64,000 nucleotides of DNA from Caldanaerobius polysaccharolyticus DSM 13641 (GTDB lineage: Bacteria; Bacillota; Thermoanaerobacteria; Thermoanaerobacterales; Caldanaerobiaceae). The translations under genes were made by a program, and so were the position numbers. This document shows positions 20,726 through 29,145 of the stretch, in pieces. How positions within the stretch are numbered: the stretch's first letter is position 1; each line of letters begins with the position of its first letter. The stretch is taken from contig NZ_KE386495.1 of assembly GCF_000427425.1 (NCBI RefSeq), positions 671,072 to 735,071 on the forward strand, given 5' to 3'. The notes beneath the pieces were generated by a model. The model saw only the letters and a list, made by a program, of their open reading frames with translations, was not told the origin of the DNA and did no database searches.

Positions 20726-22117
20726 ATGAATAAAGTCAGATTAAAGTACGGAAGCAATGCTCTGCTGGTAACTGTGGTGCTTTTGGCTATATTAATATTG
20801 ATAAATGTGATTTTAGCTCAAAAACCTATAAAATGGGATCTCACTAAGACAGGCCAGTATTCACTGTCCAGTCAAACAAAGCAGGTCCTTAAGGATCTAA
20901 AGACAGATGTCAAAGTCTATGCCTTCTTTCGAGATGGGGATGGCAATAAAGACAGAGTGAAAACCCTCCTGGACGAGTATTCCAATCTTTCAAAACACGT
21001 TAAGGTCACCTTTGTAGACCCCGATAAGGATCCTGCTACGGCCAAAAAATACGGGATAACGGATTATGGAACTACGGTATTTATCGCTGGTTCGGGCGCC
21101 AGTGAAAAGCGCCAGGTAGTTAACAGTTACGATATCTTCGGCATATCTCAGAGCGATCCAAGTCAGTCTACGTTTAATGGTGAGCAGGAATTTACTCAGG
21201 CCATCATAAATGTAACCCAGCAAAAAAAGATAAAAGCTTACATCCTTCAGGGGCACGATGAATTAAACAGCATAGACTATATGCTGGCGTTTAAAAATGC
21301 GTTGACAGGAGAGGGATATGATGTCAATGATCTCAACATGGCACAATCCGGTGGTATTCCTAAGGACGCCGGCCTTATAGTCATTGCCAATCCCAAAAGG
21401 GAATTTAATCAACAGGAAATGAAAGCCTTAAAGGATTACTTTAGCAAAGGCGGTAAAGCCATATTTATGATGGGAGCGGAAAACGGAGCCTTAACCCAAA
21501 AATCGGTCAACGAGCTCTTGTCTCAATGGGGCGTGAAAGTGGATAACGACGTAGTTGTAGATCCCGGCAGGAATTACTTTATGAATGCCTTATCGCCTGT
21601 TCCGGAGTACAAGTTTCATACTATAACCAACAAGTTGGATTTTGCTAACTTCGCCATGGTAATGCCCAGTTCGAGGAGCATAACTTATCCTGAAAAATCC
21701 AATGGCAATGTAACGGTGGAACCGCTTTTGAGTACCAGCGATAAAGCTTGGGGCGAGACCAATTTTGCCCAAAAGCAGGCGTCTTACGACAGCAAGGATA
21801 TAAAAGGGCCCTTAACTTTAGGTGTGGCTGTATCTAATGATAAGACAGGTATGAAGGTTGTAGTGCTGGGCAATGACCTCATCGCCACTGACAATGTTAT
21901 AGGGTTGGAAGCAAACAAAGACTTTTTGATGAACAGCGCCAACTGGATGGTGGACAAAACCAATCAGATATCTATAAGAGCTAAGTCGCTGGGATTGACG
22001 CAGATATTCCTTACGGGAAGTCAGGCTAAGCTGATTTTCTACTCTACAGTCGTGGTAATACCGCTGGCTATGTGGATTTTAGGCGGTTTCATATGGTTCA
22101 GGAGGAGAGCGCTATGA
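20726..22117 (+). CDS. GldG family ABC accessory protein
   Basis: A 463-residue protein with an N-terminal membrane helix (about 13-30), a large extracytoplasmic region of the ABC_transp_aux/GldG type (including LTKTGQYSLSSQTKQVLK), and a C-terminal helix (about 435-458). GldG proteins work with GldA and GldF. AGGAGGTATTAGGTT precedes the ATG. Its stop shares ATGA with the next gene, giving translational coupling. Gliding is not implied; Firmicutes carry such systems without known function. Confidence 0.87.
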   Translation: MNKVRLKYGSNALLVTVVLLAILILINVILAQKPIKWDLTKTGQYSLSSQTKQVLKDLKTDVKVYAFFRDGDGNKDRVKTLLDEYSNLSKHVKVTFVDPDKDPATAKKYGITDYGTTVFIAGSGASEKRQVVNSYDIFGISQSDPSQSTFNGEQEFTQAIINVTQQKKIKAYILQGHDELNSIDYMLAFKNALTGEGYDVNDLNMAQSGGIPKDAGLIVIANPKREFNQQEMKALKDYFSKGGKAIFMMGAENGALTQKSVNELLSQWGVKVDNDVVVDPGRNYFMNALSPVPEYKFHTITNKLDFANFAMVMPSSRSITYPEKSNGNVTVEPLLSTSDKAWGETNFAQKQASYDSKDIKGPLTLGVAVSNDKTGMKVVVLGNDLIATDNVIGLEANKDFLMNSANWMVDKTNQISIRAKSLGLTQIFLTGSQAKLIFYSTVVVIPLAMWILGGFIWFRRRAL

Positions 22118-23007
22118 AGGTGTTTAGAAACACGTTTGTGCTTCTGATCATTCTAGCAGGTCTTCTGGGTTATTACTACTATACCCAGAAGACCGCAAAA
22201 CCTCCGGAAACCAATGCGGTTTTAAGCTTGAAGAAGAGCGAGATCACCTCTTTAGATATAAGACAAGGTCAGCAGGATTTAATCAGCCTTGCTAGGACTG
22301 GTGGTAAGTGGAAGATAGTAAAGCCTATTGAGTACGATGTGGACAGCATAAATTTAAATGACCTTTTGAATGCCGCCTCGTCGGTAAAAGCCGACAGAAA
22401 GCTCAGCGACAGCGATTTAAGCAAATACGGCCTTGATAATCCTTCGTATACTGTGAGCATAGGGCTGGGGGATGACAGAAGCGTAAAGCTTTTGATAGGA
22501 AATAGCTCTCCTGTAGGTAATGCGTATTTTGTAAAAGTATCAAATAAACCTTACGTTTATAGAGTGGAGTCTACAGCGCTGGAAAAGTTTATGCTATCAG
22601 GGGATTTTGTGTACCAGTATGCCCAGAAGTATATATACCAGACGGCTAAAGACAAGATCACAAAAATAGCTTATATTAAGTCAGGCGATGAGTACACATT
22701 GCAAAAAAATAAAGACGGGAGCTGGGTTAGAAACGGCAAAAAACTCAATAAAGATAGTATGGATAAGCTTTTAGACGATATAGTGTTGCTTCAGATAACG
22801 GGTATTGACGTGGGCAAATCGCCTTCGCCTAACAATTACGATTTTGGCTTAGCGGTATATGGTGGAAATAGTGTGGAGAAGGCTTTCTTTGTGACCAAGG
22901 ACAAGGACAATTCTTATGTAATAAAGGACGGCAAAAGCCTGGGCATGTATGTGGCATCGGATAGCCTGACGCAATTACTTAACGATTTAACTAAGGCGAT
23001 CAAGTAG
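22114..23007 (+). CDS. DUF4340 domain protein
   Basis: A 297-residue protein with an N-terminal helix (about 7-22), then an extracytoplasmic beta-rich region with what look like repeated units around WKIVKPIEYDVD and WVRNGKKLNKDS, as in DUF4340. GGAGGAGAG precedes ATG 22114, which overlaps the gldG stop. DUF4340 genes commonly follow gldG homologues, which supports a structural role in the same envelope complex. It is the last gene of the operon and converges on ytaF with 3 nt between. Confidence 0.83.
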   Translation: MKVFRNTFVLLIILAGLLGYYYYTQKTAKPPETNAVLSLKKSEITSLDIRQGQQDLISLARTGGKWKIVKPIEYDVDSINLNDLLNAASSVKADRKLSDSDLSKYGLDNPSYTVSIGLGDDRSVKLLIGNSSPVGNAYFVKVSNKPYVYRVESTALEKFMLSGDFVYQYAQKYIYQTAKDKITKIAYIKSGDEYTLQKNKDGSWVRNGKKLNKDSMDKLLDDIVLLQITGIDVGKSPSPNNYDFGLAVYGGNSVEKAFFVTKDKDNSYVIKDGKSLGMYVASDSLTQLLNDLTKAIK

Positions 23008-23010
23008 AAT

Positions 23011-23622
23011 TCACTTGTAAAAAAATTGAAATACACCCATTGCTACGATGATCCATCCGGAGATGTATTGTGCGTGCTTTTTTAAAGATTTTGGTAGAAT
23101 CTTTTTGCCTATATGAAATCCTGTTAAAAATGAGATTATGCTGAGGACGAAAGTGAATGCAGATGTGAGAAATGCGTCAAAGCGGGACATGCCTGCGCCG
23201 AGGCCAACGCCTACGTTGTTTAAGGCCAGCGCTAATCCCAGTATAAAAGACTCTTTAGCGTCTATAAAACCCGATTGGTTTATATCCGCTTTTTCCGGGT
23301 TCTCCATGTAGTCGTTATAGGAGGGCAGGCTTATGCTGTAATTAGCGCTTTGTCCATTTTTTCTGCTGCAGCTTATTAAGCTCCAGGTTCCTGCGCCGAT
23401 TAAAAACATGCCTCCTATATAGCTGGATAAATCCCTAGATAGGGAAGATGTCAGAATACCACCTAATGCCATGGAAAGGTATGTGCCTGCAAAAGAAACA
23501 AAAGCTATGATTAAATTCCCTAGTATGCTTATTTTTAACTTTTTAACTCCCATGGCAACTCCTACAATCAGGTTGTCTACGTTGGAAGATATGGCAAAGA
23601 GAAATACGGCCAGATAACGCAT
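23011..23622 (-). CDS. ytaF: Sporulation membrane protein YtaF (MntP-like fold)
   Basis: A 203-residue integral membrane protein of about six helices. The N-terminal FAISSNVDNLIVGVAMG and the internal repeat FILGLALALNNVGVGLGAG carry the conserved Asp/Asn positions of the MntP/YtaF family. YtaF is a Bacillus sporulation protein of unclear function. The related MntP exports Mn2+, so a metal role is possible. The start is preceded by AGGAGGTAGG on the minus strand. About 95 nt of sequence without a recognised element separates it from the next gene. Confidence 0.85.
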   Translation of the reverse strand: MRYLAVFLFAISSNVDNLIVGVAMGVKKLKISILGNLIIAFVSFAGTYLSMALGGILTSSLSRDLSSYIGGMFLIGAGTWSLISCSRKNGQSANYSISLPSYNDYMENPEKADINQSGFIDAKESFILGLALALNNVGVGLGAGMSRFDAFLTSAFTFVLSIISFLTGFHIGKKILPKSLKKHAQYISGWIIVAMGVFQFFYK

Positions 23623-23716
23623 AAACCTACCTCCTGAATCGTTCTAACAGTATCATTATATGTGTGAGAATCTAAATGGTCATTGGAAAGTCAGGAGGCA
23701 GGTTTGCCATGCGCAC

Positions 23717-24454
23717 TTATTTTTCCACCAGGTAATTCCAGTAACGACGGGGCATATATTGCCGCTGTAGCCTGGGATTAAGGCGTTCTTTTACGGCTAT
23801 ATTTTTAAAGTACTCCTTCCACAGTTTCTGAAATTCTATCTCTTCTTTTGCCATTACCAGCATATCTGAGTTAAGCGGTATATCTGTTATGAGCCATTGC
23901 TTTTTATCGTATACAGCCGATAAATTCCTTTTTGTATCGTGTATTATGAAATACTGATCGGCAAAACGGCGGACGAAGTGCGGCGCGATTAGGCCTACGA
24001 TGTTGTGATCAGGACTTATGGGGGCGTAGTAAACCCCGCTGTTAAGCAACCTAAAGCGCACCAATCCCAACATGCGGTGGGCTTCACCGGCGACTTTTTG
24101 CCTGACCCTGAGCATAGATAAAACAGTGTCATCGCCCAGATATCTGTCTATGCGGCACCCTGTTTTAAACCCTGCTCGTATGTAGTTATATATGAGGGTA
24201 GAGCTGCCGTCTATTTCCGAGAGGTAGGCGTATAATACGTTTTTTAGAGCCTCTTTTGATATTTTGTCCTTTATAGCCTGGCATACTTTCTCGGATTTTA
24301 CGGGATCGGCATCGATGTACACATATGTGTCAAACAGGCTTTGCTGCAATACTCCTTTCTCTACGATTTTGTCCGGCTGTTCTTTGCGACTATATGATTG
24401 GTATACTGCTGTCATCAGGCCTTCAAAGCTTCCATCGTAAACATAGCAAAGCAC
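23717..24454 (-). CDS. TIGR03915 family putative DNA metabolism protein
   Basis: A 245-residue soluble protein beginning MLCYVYDGSFEGLMTAVY and carrying a late LNPRLQRQYMPRRYWNYL, both typical of TIGR03915. Family members occur beside, or fused to, uracil-DNA-glycosylase-like domains and are predicted to act with the radical SAM partner encoded next to them. No activity has been established that I know of. It lies 21 nt downstream of the radical SAM gene on the same strand, so the two form one transcription unit. Confidence 0.85.
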   Translation of the reverse strand: MLCYVYDGSFEGLMTAVYQSYSRKEQPDKIVEKGVLQQSLFDTYVYIDADPVKSEKVCQAIKDKISKEALKNVLYAYLSEIDGSSTLIYNYIRAGFKTGCRIDRYLGDDTVLSMLRVRQKVAGEAHRMLGLVRFRLLNSGVYYAPISPDHNIVGLIAPHFVRRFADQYFIIHDTKRNLSAVYDKKQWLITDIPLNSDMLVMAKEEIEFQKLWKEYFKNIAVKERLNPRLQRQYMPRRYWNYLVEK

Positions 24455-24475
24455 CTTACACCATCTCCGTACGTA

Positions 24476-25756
24476 TTATATATCGCCTGTAATGGCTGGT
24501 CTTACATCCTGCAAAAACATCTCGGGGTACATCGAGAATATAGATATCTGTTTTTCAGGCAGCAGTCGTTGCCTTATGTGTGTTTTGCTAAACCGGCAGT
24601 CACCGTAGTATTTGCCCTGGCATGTTATAAAGTACTTAGCCCTCTTTAATACCACCCCGATTTTTTTGAGAGTGTCGTAATCAAGGGGAGCGGCTTTTCT
24701 TGCAAAAATTATGCGCTTTGCGGACCGCACTCCAATACCCGGTACCCTCAGCAGCATTTCATAATCGGCTTTGTTAACCTCTACGGGGAATAAGTTTAAA
24801 TTTCTGAGGGCCCACTGGGATTTGGGGTCTAGATCCAGGTCTAGGTCAGGATGGGCATCGTCGAGAATCTCGTCAGCGCTAAACCTGTAAAACCTCATAA
24901 GCCAGTCGGCCTGATACAGTCGGTGTTCTCTTAATAGGGGAGGGGAGGATAGCGCCGGTAAATAAGGGTGCTGGGCTACAGGCACATAGGCGGAATAGTA
25001 CACCCGTTTTAGGTTAAAAACTTTGTAAAGGCTTTCGGAGAGTTTCAATATAACCCTGTCGCTTTCAGGGGTAGCGCCTACTATCAGCTGGGTGGTTTGT
25101 CCTGCTGGTACAAAGGGCTTTGGGCTTGACCTTACAATCAGCTTGTTGCTTTCTTTTTGCGCTGCTATCTGCTCTTTTAAAAAGCCCATGGGTTTTAAAA
25201 TGGATTCTTTTTTCTTCTGGGGTGCCAGAAGGTTTAAGGATTTCTCGGTAGGCAGCTCGATGTTTACGCTCATGCGGTCCACATAGTATCCTGCGGCCTT
25301 TATAAGCCTTATATCAGCGCCCGGTATTCCTTTAAGGTGTATGTACCCGTTAAAGCGGTATTGTTCTCGCAATTTTTTCACCGTCGTAAGCAACAGTTCC
25401 ATGGTGTAATCAGGGCTTTTATACACCGCAGAGCTTAAAAAGAGGCCCTCTATGTAATTCCTCCTGTAAAAGCTGATGGTCAGCTGAGCCAGCTCATCAG
25501 GGGTGAATATGGCTCTGGGGATATCGTTGGAGGACCTGTTGATGCAGTAAGCGCAGTTGTATATGCATATGTTGGTAAAAAGGATTTTTAAAAGCGAGAT
25601 ACATCTACCGTCATCAGACCAGCTGTGGCAAATGCCTCCGAAATAAGCGTTGCCTATGCCGCCATAGGTGTTTTTTCTCATGCTGCCGCTGGAAGAGCAC
25701 GAAACGTCGTATTTTGCGGAAGCTGAAAGTATCTGGATTTTTTTTAAAAGGTCCAT
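24476..25756 (-). CDS. TIGR03916 family putative DNA modification/repair radical SAM protein
   Basis: A 426-residue radical SAM enzyme with the 4Fe-4S motif CIYNCAYC (C64, C68, C71). A helix-hairpin-helix near the C-terminus (VPGIGVRSAKRIIFARK) suggests DNA or RNA binding. Additional cysteines occur at 43 and 52. The family is predicted, not proven, to repair or modify DNA. A GTG at 25765 is in frame, but GAGGTG (25763-25768) lies 6 nt before ATG 25756, which is therefore preferred. It has a good promoter upstream and is followed by its conserved partner. Confidence 0.88.
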   Translation of the reverse strand: MDLLKKIQILSASAKYDVSCSSSGSMRKNTYGGIGNAYFGGICHSWSDDGRCISLLKILFTNICIYNCAYCINRSSNDIPRAIFTPDELAQLTISFYRRNYIEGLFLSSAVYKSPDYTMELLLTTVKKLREQYRFNGYIHLKGIPGADIRLIKAAGYYVDRMSVNIELPTEKSLNLLAPQKKKESILKPMGFLKEQIAAQKESNKLIVRSSPKPFVPAGQTTQLIVGATPESDRVILKLSESLYKVFNLKRVYYSAYVPVAQHPYLPALSSPPLLREHRLYQADWLMRFYRFSADEILDDAHPDLDLDLDPKSQWALRNLNLFPVEVNKADYEMLLRVPGIGVRSAKRIIFARKAAPLDYDTLKKIGVVLKRAKYFITCQGKYYGDCRFSKTHIRQRLLPEKQISIFSMYPEMFLQDVRPAITGDI

Positions 25757-25776
25757 ATCCCACACCTCTTGTGTTT

Positions 25777-25805
25777 ATTTTACCACAGTTGAAACAAAGT
25801 ATCAA
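25777..25805 (-). promoter_or_regulatory. Sigma-A promoter of the radical SAM/DNA-metabolism pair
   Basis: Minus strand TTGATA (25800-25805), 17-nt spacer, TAAAAT (25777-25782), with TG one base before the -10. Confidence 0.7.
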
Positions 25806-25846
25806 ACATATGTTTGTATATATGCGAATTGTTAATTATAAAAAGA

Positions 25847-25875
25847 TTGACGGAATAGGAATAATATTGTAATAT
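25847..25875 (+). promoter_or_regulatory. Sigma-A promoter of the secreted protein gene at 25912
   Basis: TTGACG (25847-25852), 17-nt spacer, TAATAT (25870-25875), 36 nt before the start codon. Confidence 0.75.
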
Positions 25876-25911
25876 AAGTATAAAAATTGATAAAGGGAAG
25901 GAGAGAATCCG

Positions 25912-27072
25912 ATGAAAAAAATCTTTTTACTGGCCCTTGTCAGTATACTTTTAATCTCATTACCCATATCTGGGCTTGCACAAACAGACAACAGTTACAT
26001 GACGAGGGGAGAGTTTGTCAACCTGTTGATACAGCAGGCGGGAGTTGACTTGGGGGGTAAAACTGTACAGCAATACCTTATAGACAAAGGGATTCTTTTT
26101 GGCGACGGCAAAGGCAACTTAGGATTGGATCGGCCTATAACCTACAGGCAGATTGGTTATATACTGAGCAGATTTTATGGCTTGTCCAAAATGGACGTAC
26201 ATCAGCTTAGTGAAAATGAAAAATATGTATATGCGCTGGAAGAGGATTTGTTACCAAAATATGTTTCGCTAGACAGCAAGGTAACATCTTCTGAGGGCAA
26301 AAAGATTATTGAATCGCTATTTTCAAAGTCTAAAGAGGCTTATGAAATATTAAAAAAGGCTTCCGGAATACAATTAAGCACCATGCGAATCAATGGAGGC
26401 TTTAAGATAATAATGGGTTTGAAAGATGAAAGTGTTATACCTTTTGATTCAATAGACATGACCTTTAATGCTGATATGGATAACACCGGCATTTACGAAA
26501 AGATAGGCTTTAACATACCTCAGATAGGTGATCAACAAGTGGAAGAATACATAATAGGGGATAGAATCTATTTAAAATCATCTGAAGACAATCAATGGGC
26601 GTACATGACCGTGCAAGGGTTATCGAATTTAAAAGATGCGAACAATATCCAGATGCCAGATGTGCTGAATGAAGATACGTTGTTCAGGATGGCTGATAAT
26701 TCTGTAATAGATGGGAAAGAGGTTTATGTAATTGACGCTTATACCAAAATAACTGACATGGAAAAGTTAAATGAGGTTATAAAAATGATGGGAATGAATA
26801 ATCTCATGAATTATAACGATGTATTTGAAAGCATGTATGGTAAATACACGTATTATATAGATACGACCACAAATAATGTGGTCAGGGTAAATATGGCGGT
26901 TAAGATCTATACAAAAGACGGTATTTCAGAGAATGGTCAGCCTGTGCCTTTAAAGTGGGAAATGATCAGTGGTTCAATGAACTGCAGCAATATCAATGAT
27001 CCTGATATAAAAGTGGTTCTCCCTGAAGAGGCTAAAAATGCCAGAGAATTAACTATACCTGATTTGCCTTAA
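25912..27072 (+). CDS. Secreted protein with SLH-like N-terminus
   Basis: A 386-residue protein with a clear signal peptide (positive start, hydrophobic 4-20, probable cleavage after A23 in SGLAQ). Residues about 28-100 hold two weak S-layer-homology-like units (YMTRGEFVNLLIQQAG and LDRPITYRQIGYILSRF). The remaining ~260 residues look beta-rich and recall the DUF6612/LppX-like lipid-binding fold, which is only a guess. No lipobox cysteine is present, so it is secreted or wall-associated rather than a lipoprotein. GGAGAGAATCCG precedes the ATG. It has its own promoter and is transcribed away from the radical SAM gene. Confidence 0.75.
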   Translation: MKKIFLLALVSILLISLPISGLAQTDNSYMTRGEFVNLLIQQAGVDLGGKTVQQYLIDKGILFGDGKGNLGLDRPITYRQIGYILSRFYGLSKMDVHQLSENEKYVYALEEDLLPKYVSLDSKVTSSEGKKIIESLFSKSKEAYEILKKASGIQLSTMRINGGFKIIMGLKDESVIPFDSIDMTFNADMDNTGIYEKIGFNIPQIGDQQVEEYIIGDRIYLKSSEDNQWAYMTVQGLSNLKDANNIQMPDVLNEDTLFRMADNSVIDGKEVYVIDAYTKITDMEKLNEVIKMMGMNNLMNYNDVFESMYGKYTYYIDTTTNNVVRVNMAVKIYTKDGISENGQPVPLKWEMISGSMNCSNINDPDIKVVLPEEAKNARELTIPDLP

Positions 27073-27100
27073 AAATGGCAAAATACAGCCCGGGCTTTTA

Positions 27101-27790
27101 TTACAGCATAATTTCTACCATGTCCTTTATCGATATACTGCCTAAGTCCACGTTGCAGGTATAGGCGTAGGCTTCTACCCCTTTGGACGTAGCCAGCCTT
27201 AGAGCGGCACCGAATTCAGGGTCGGTCCTGTCGTTGGGCGTAAAGTGTTTTATGTCATCCATCTGAATTACGAAGATTATAGCTGCTCTCATGCCTTTTT
27301 CCTTTATTTTGATGAGTTCATTTACGTGCTTTACCCCTCTTTGGGTAGGCGCATCGGGGAACATAGCTACGCCGTTTTCTTCGAGGGTAACCCCTTTGAC
27401 CTCCATGTAGCAGATGTCTTTACCTTTTCTCAGCATGATGTCAAGGCGGCTATCCCCGTACACCTTCTCCCGCTGAATATCATCGTAAACGGCGAATGCG
27501 TCCATCCTTTTTTGAAGGAGAGCCTCGTACACCAGCTTATTGGGTATGCTTGAATCTATCGAAATCAGCCTGTGGCTTTTCTTTACATAGCAGAGCTCGT
27601 AAGGGGTTTTCCTACCCGGCCTTTGCCTTATTTCAATGTAAACTTCAGCGCCGGGGATAAAAAGCTCTTTGCACCTTCCCGAGTTGGGCACGTGGACAAG
27701 GGTTGTGCTGCCATTTACGTCTACATTGGCTTCAAAGCGATTTAATCTTTTTATAAACGTGGCTTTTATAATAGGATTTGGTATCTCCAT
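27101..27790 (-). CDS. sfsA: SfsA, sugar fermentation stimulation protein homologue
   Basis: A 229-residue protein with the nuclease-like SfsA signatures VHVPNSGRCKEL, DSRLDIMLRKG, MEVKGVTLEENGVAMFPDAP and TQRGVKHVNEL. The D, E and K residues recall the PD-(D/E)XK nuclease core. Named for a maltose phenotype in E. coli; its biochemical role is unsettled, with nucleic-acid binding reported. AGGAGG (27794-27802 region) lies before ATG 27790. Eight further in-frame codons upstream lack a ribosome binding site. It is downstream of dapB but beyond that gene's terminator. Confidence 0.92.
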   Translation of the reverse strand: MEIPNPIIKATFIKRLNRFEANVDVNGSTTLVHVPNSGRCKELFIPGAEVYIEIRQRPGRKTPYELCYVKKSHRLISIDSSIPNKLVYEALLQKRMDAFAVYDDIQREKVYGDSRLDIMLRKGKDICYMEVKGVTLEENGVAMFPDAPTQRGVKHVNELIKIKEKGMRAAIIFVIQMDDIKHFTPNDRTDPEFGAALRLATSKGVEAYAYTCNVDLGSISIKDMVEIML

Positions 27791-27840
27791 TTTAATCCTC
27801 CTAAAACCTTTCATTAACCATTATACTACTACCACAAAAA

Positions 27841-27878
27841 ATTTAAAAAGGAATGCTTATCTGCATTCCTTTTTAAAT
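27841..27878 (-). terminator. Intrinsic terminator of dapB
   Basis: A nearly perfect 16-bp stem ATTTAAAAAGGAATGC and its complement with loop TTATCT. It overlaps the dapB stop codon, and the minus-strand side continues into T-rich sequence. Confidence 0.85.
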
Positions 27879-28721
27879 TATAGCATAATCTTCCATTAGG
27901 TAATTTTGAAGTACGGTTTTTAAGTTGAGGACATCATCCATATCGTACATGCCTTTTTTACCTGCGATAAACCGTATAGCTTTCTTAGCGCCTTCTGCAA
28001 AGGCCTCTCTACTAAATGATTGATGCGTTAACTCCACCATATCATTTTCTCCGGCAAATATCACTTTATGCACTCCTACTATACCGCCTGCTCTAATTGA
28101 AGAAATCCCTATTTCATTATCCTCGCGTTTGTGTACCATGCTTCTATCGTATATAAAGTTTCTTTCTTTGATTTTTCTAGCCTTTAAAATACTATCGGCA
28201 ATCTTAATTGCGGTACCTGATGGTGAATCTTTCTTATTCCTATGGTGGGCCTCTGAAATTTCCACATCGTAATCAAATAGCAGGCTGGAAACCAATTCAC
28301 TTACAAATTTTACTACATTTACACCCAATGTAATATTTGGAGCCATTACAACTCCTATTTTATATTGCTTAACTATTGATTCTATCCTTTGTTCCTGCGA
28401 TTTTGTAAAACCCGTTGTTCCTATAACCATATTTACTTTATGTTTTGCAAATACCTCCATATTGTGAACGCACGCGTCAGGAGTGGAAAAATCCACCGCC
28501 ACATCAGGTTTATATAATTTCAGATTATCTGATAGTTTATCTGATCCCATAACGAGTATTCCTGTATCTCTTGTATTTAACAGTTCACCAAGGTCTTTAC
28601 CTTCTTTTTCGCTGCCTGGTGAGCATAGCGCCATTACTAATTTTAAATCTTTGGATTTTAATAGATTTTTTGCAATAACTGACCCAGTTTTTCCTAATCC
28701 AACCATACATACCTTTATCAA
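27873..28721 (-). CDS. dapB: 4-hydroxy-tetrahydrodipicolinate reductase
   Basis: Reduces hydroxy-tetrahydrodipicolinate in the diaminopimelate/lysine pathway, feeding cell-wall and, in spore formers, dipicolinate metabolism. The 282-residue protein shows the nucleotide fold start VCMVGLGKTG, IGTTGF, APNITLGVN and the signature EAHHRNKKDSPSGTA with catalytic His and Lys. ATG 28727 sits only about 1 nt from its purine-rich site AAAGGGGG. TTG 28721 gives MIKVCMVG, the usual DapB start, with 7-nt spacing, and is preferred. It is more AT-rich than its neighbours and stands apart from other lysine genes. Upstream is a ~450-nt leader with a c-di-AMP riboswitch. Confidence 0.93.
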   Translation of the reverse strand: MIKVCMVGLGKTGSVIAKNLLKSKDLKLVMALCSPGSEKEGKDLGELLNTRDTGILVMGSDKLSDNLKLYKPDVAVDFSTPDACVHNMEVFAKHKVNMVIGTTGFTKSQEQRIESIVKQYKIGVVMAPNITLGVNVVKFVSELVSSLLFDYDVEISEAHHRNKKDSPSGTAIKIADSILKARKIKERNFIYDRSMVHKREDNEIGISSIRAGGIVGVHKVIFAGENDMVELTHQSFSREAFAEGAKKAIRFIAGKKGMYDMDDVLNLKTVLQNYLMEDYAII

Positions 28722-28727
28722 TATCAT

Positions 28728-28943
28728 ACCCCCTTTAAAATTACTTAATTTTCGCGAAGGTTTCGCGTTATATCGTTATATTTTCAAAGGATTTCCCCTC
28801 GCTTTTGCTCGGTTTTATAAAGGGAATCCTATGAAAACCAAGTTTAGATAGTTATCTTTGTTTTGCTCTTATGCAGAAACCGAGGAACAGAAAACCCCAA
28901 TAGGTGTTATCCTCTAAAGTGCTTTGAAAATATTTTAGAATAG
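28728..28943 (-). other. Long structured leader segment between riboswitch terminator and dapB
   Basis: About 215 nt with no recognisable gene. On the minus strand several inverted repeats are visible: GAGGATAACA with TGTTCCTC (28879-28914), GGATTCCC with GGGGAAATCC (28790-28830), and CGCGAA with TTCGCG (28752-28766) close to the dapB ribosome binding site. A short frame without a start codon ends at a TAA near 28772. It could be extra regulatory RNA or decayed sequence. Confidence 0.4.
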
Positions 28944-28974
28944 CATAAATAAAACCATGGAGTGATCCATGGTT
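28944..28974 (-). terminator. Riboswitch-controlled intrinsic terminator
   Basis: Minus strand: AACCATGGA, loop TCAC, TCCATGGTT, then TTTTATTTAT. It lies 36 nt after the c-di-AMP aptamer, the spacing expected for a transcription-terminating expression platform. Confidence 0.85.
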
Positions 28975-29009
28975 CATTCACCATATAATATCAGATCATC
29001 TCCCTTTCA

Positions 29010-29117
29010 ACGCTTACGAGGTTAGCTGACGGGCTCGGACTGAAAGGTTGCCCTATCCCTTTACGGGAATACGCCCCAAACAATGGTTCCCCCGTTTCCC
29101 TTGCGGAAATTCAGCGT
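29010..29117 (-). promoter_or_regulatory. c-di-AMP riboswitch (ydaO/yuaA class)
   Basis: The minus strand carries the conserved blocks of this class in order: ACGCTGAAT, GGGGGAACCA, TTGGGGCGTAT, a TCCC/GGGA hairpin, TAGGGCAACCTTTC, CCGAGCCCGTCAGCTAACC and TCGTAAGCGT. P1 is ACGCT paired with AGCGT. In this class c-di-AMP binding favours termination, and a terminator follows at 28944-28974. The next gene on this strand is dapB, about 290 nt from the aptamer. Confidence 0.94.
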
Positions 29118-29145
29118 AAATTTATTATTTATTTCAACTCTCATC

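Noticed and set aside
28772-28850. Short minus-strand frame reading LSKLGFHRIPFIKPSKSEGK in the dapB leader
   Set aside because: No start codon or ribosome binding site, too short and with no recognised homology; kept only as part of the unexplained leader.
28483-28851. A 122-codon plus-strand frame opposite dapB
   Set aside because: It is antisense to the conserved dapB coding region for most of its length and has no ribosome binding site; dapB motifs decide the strand.
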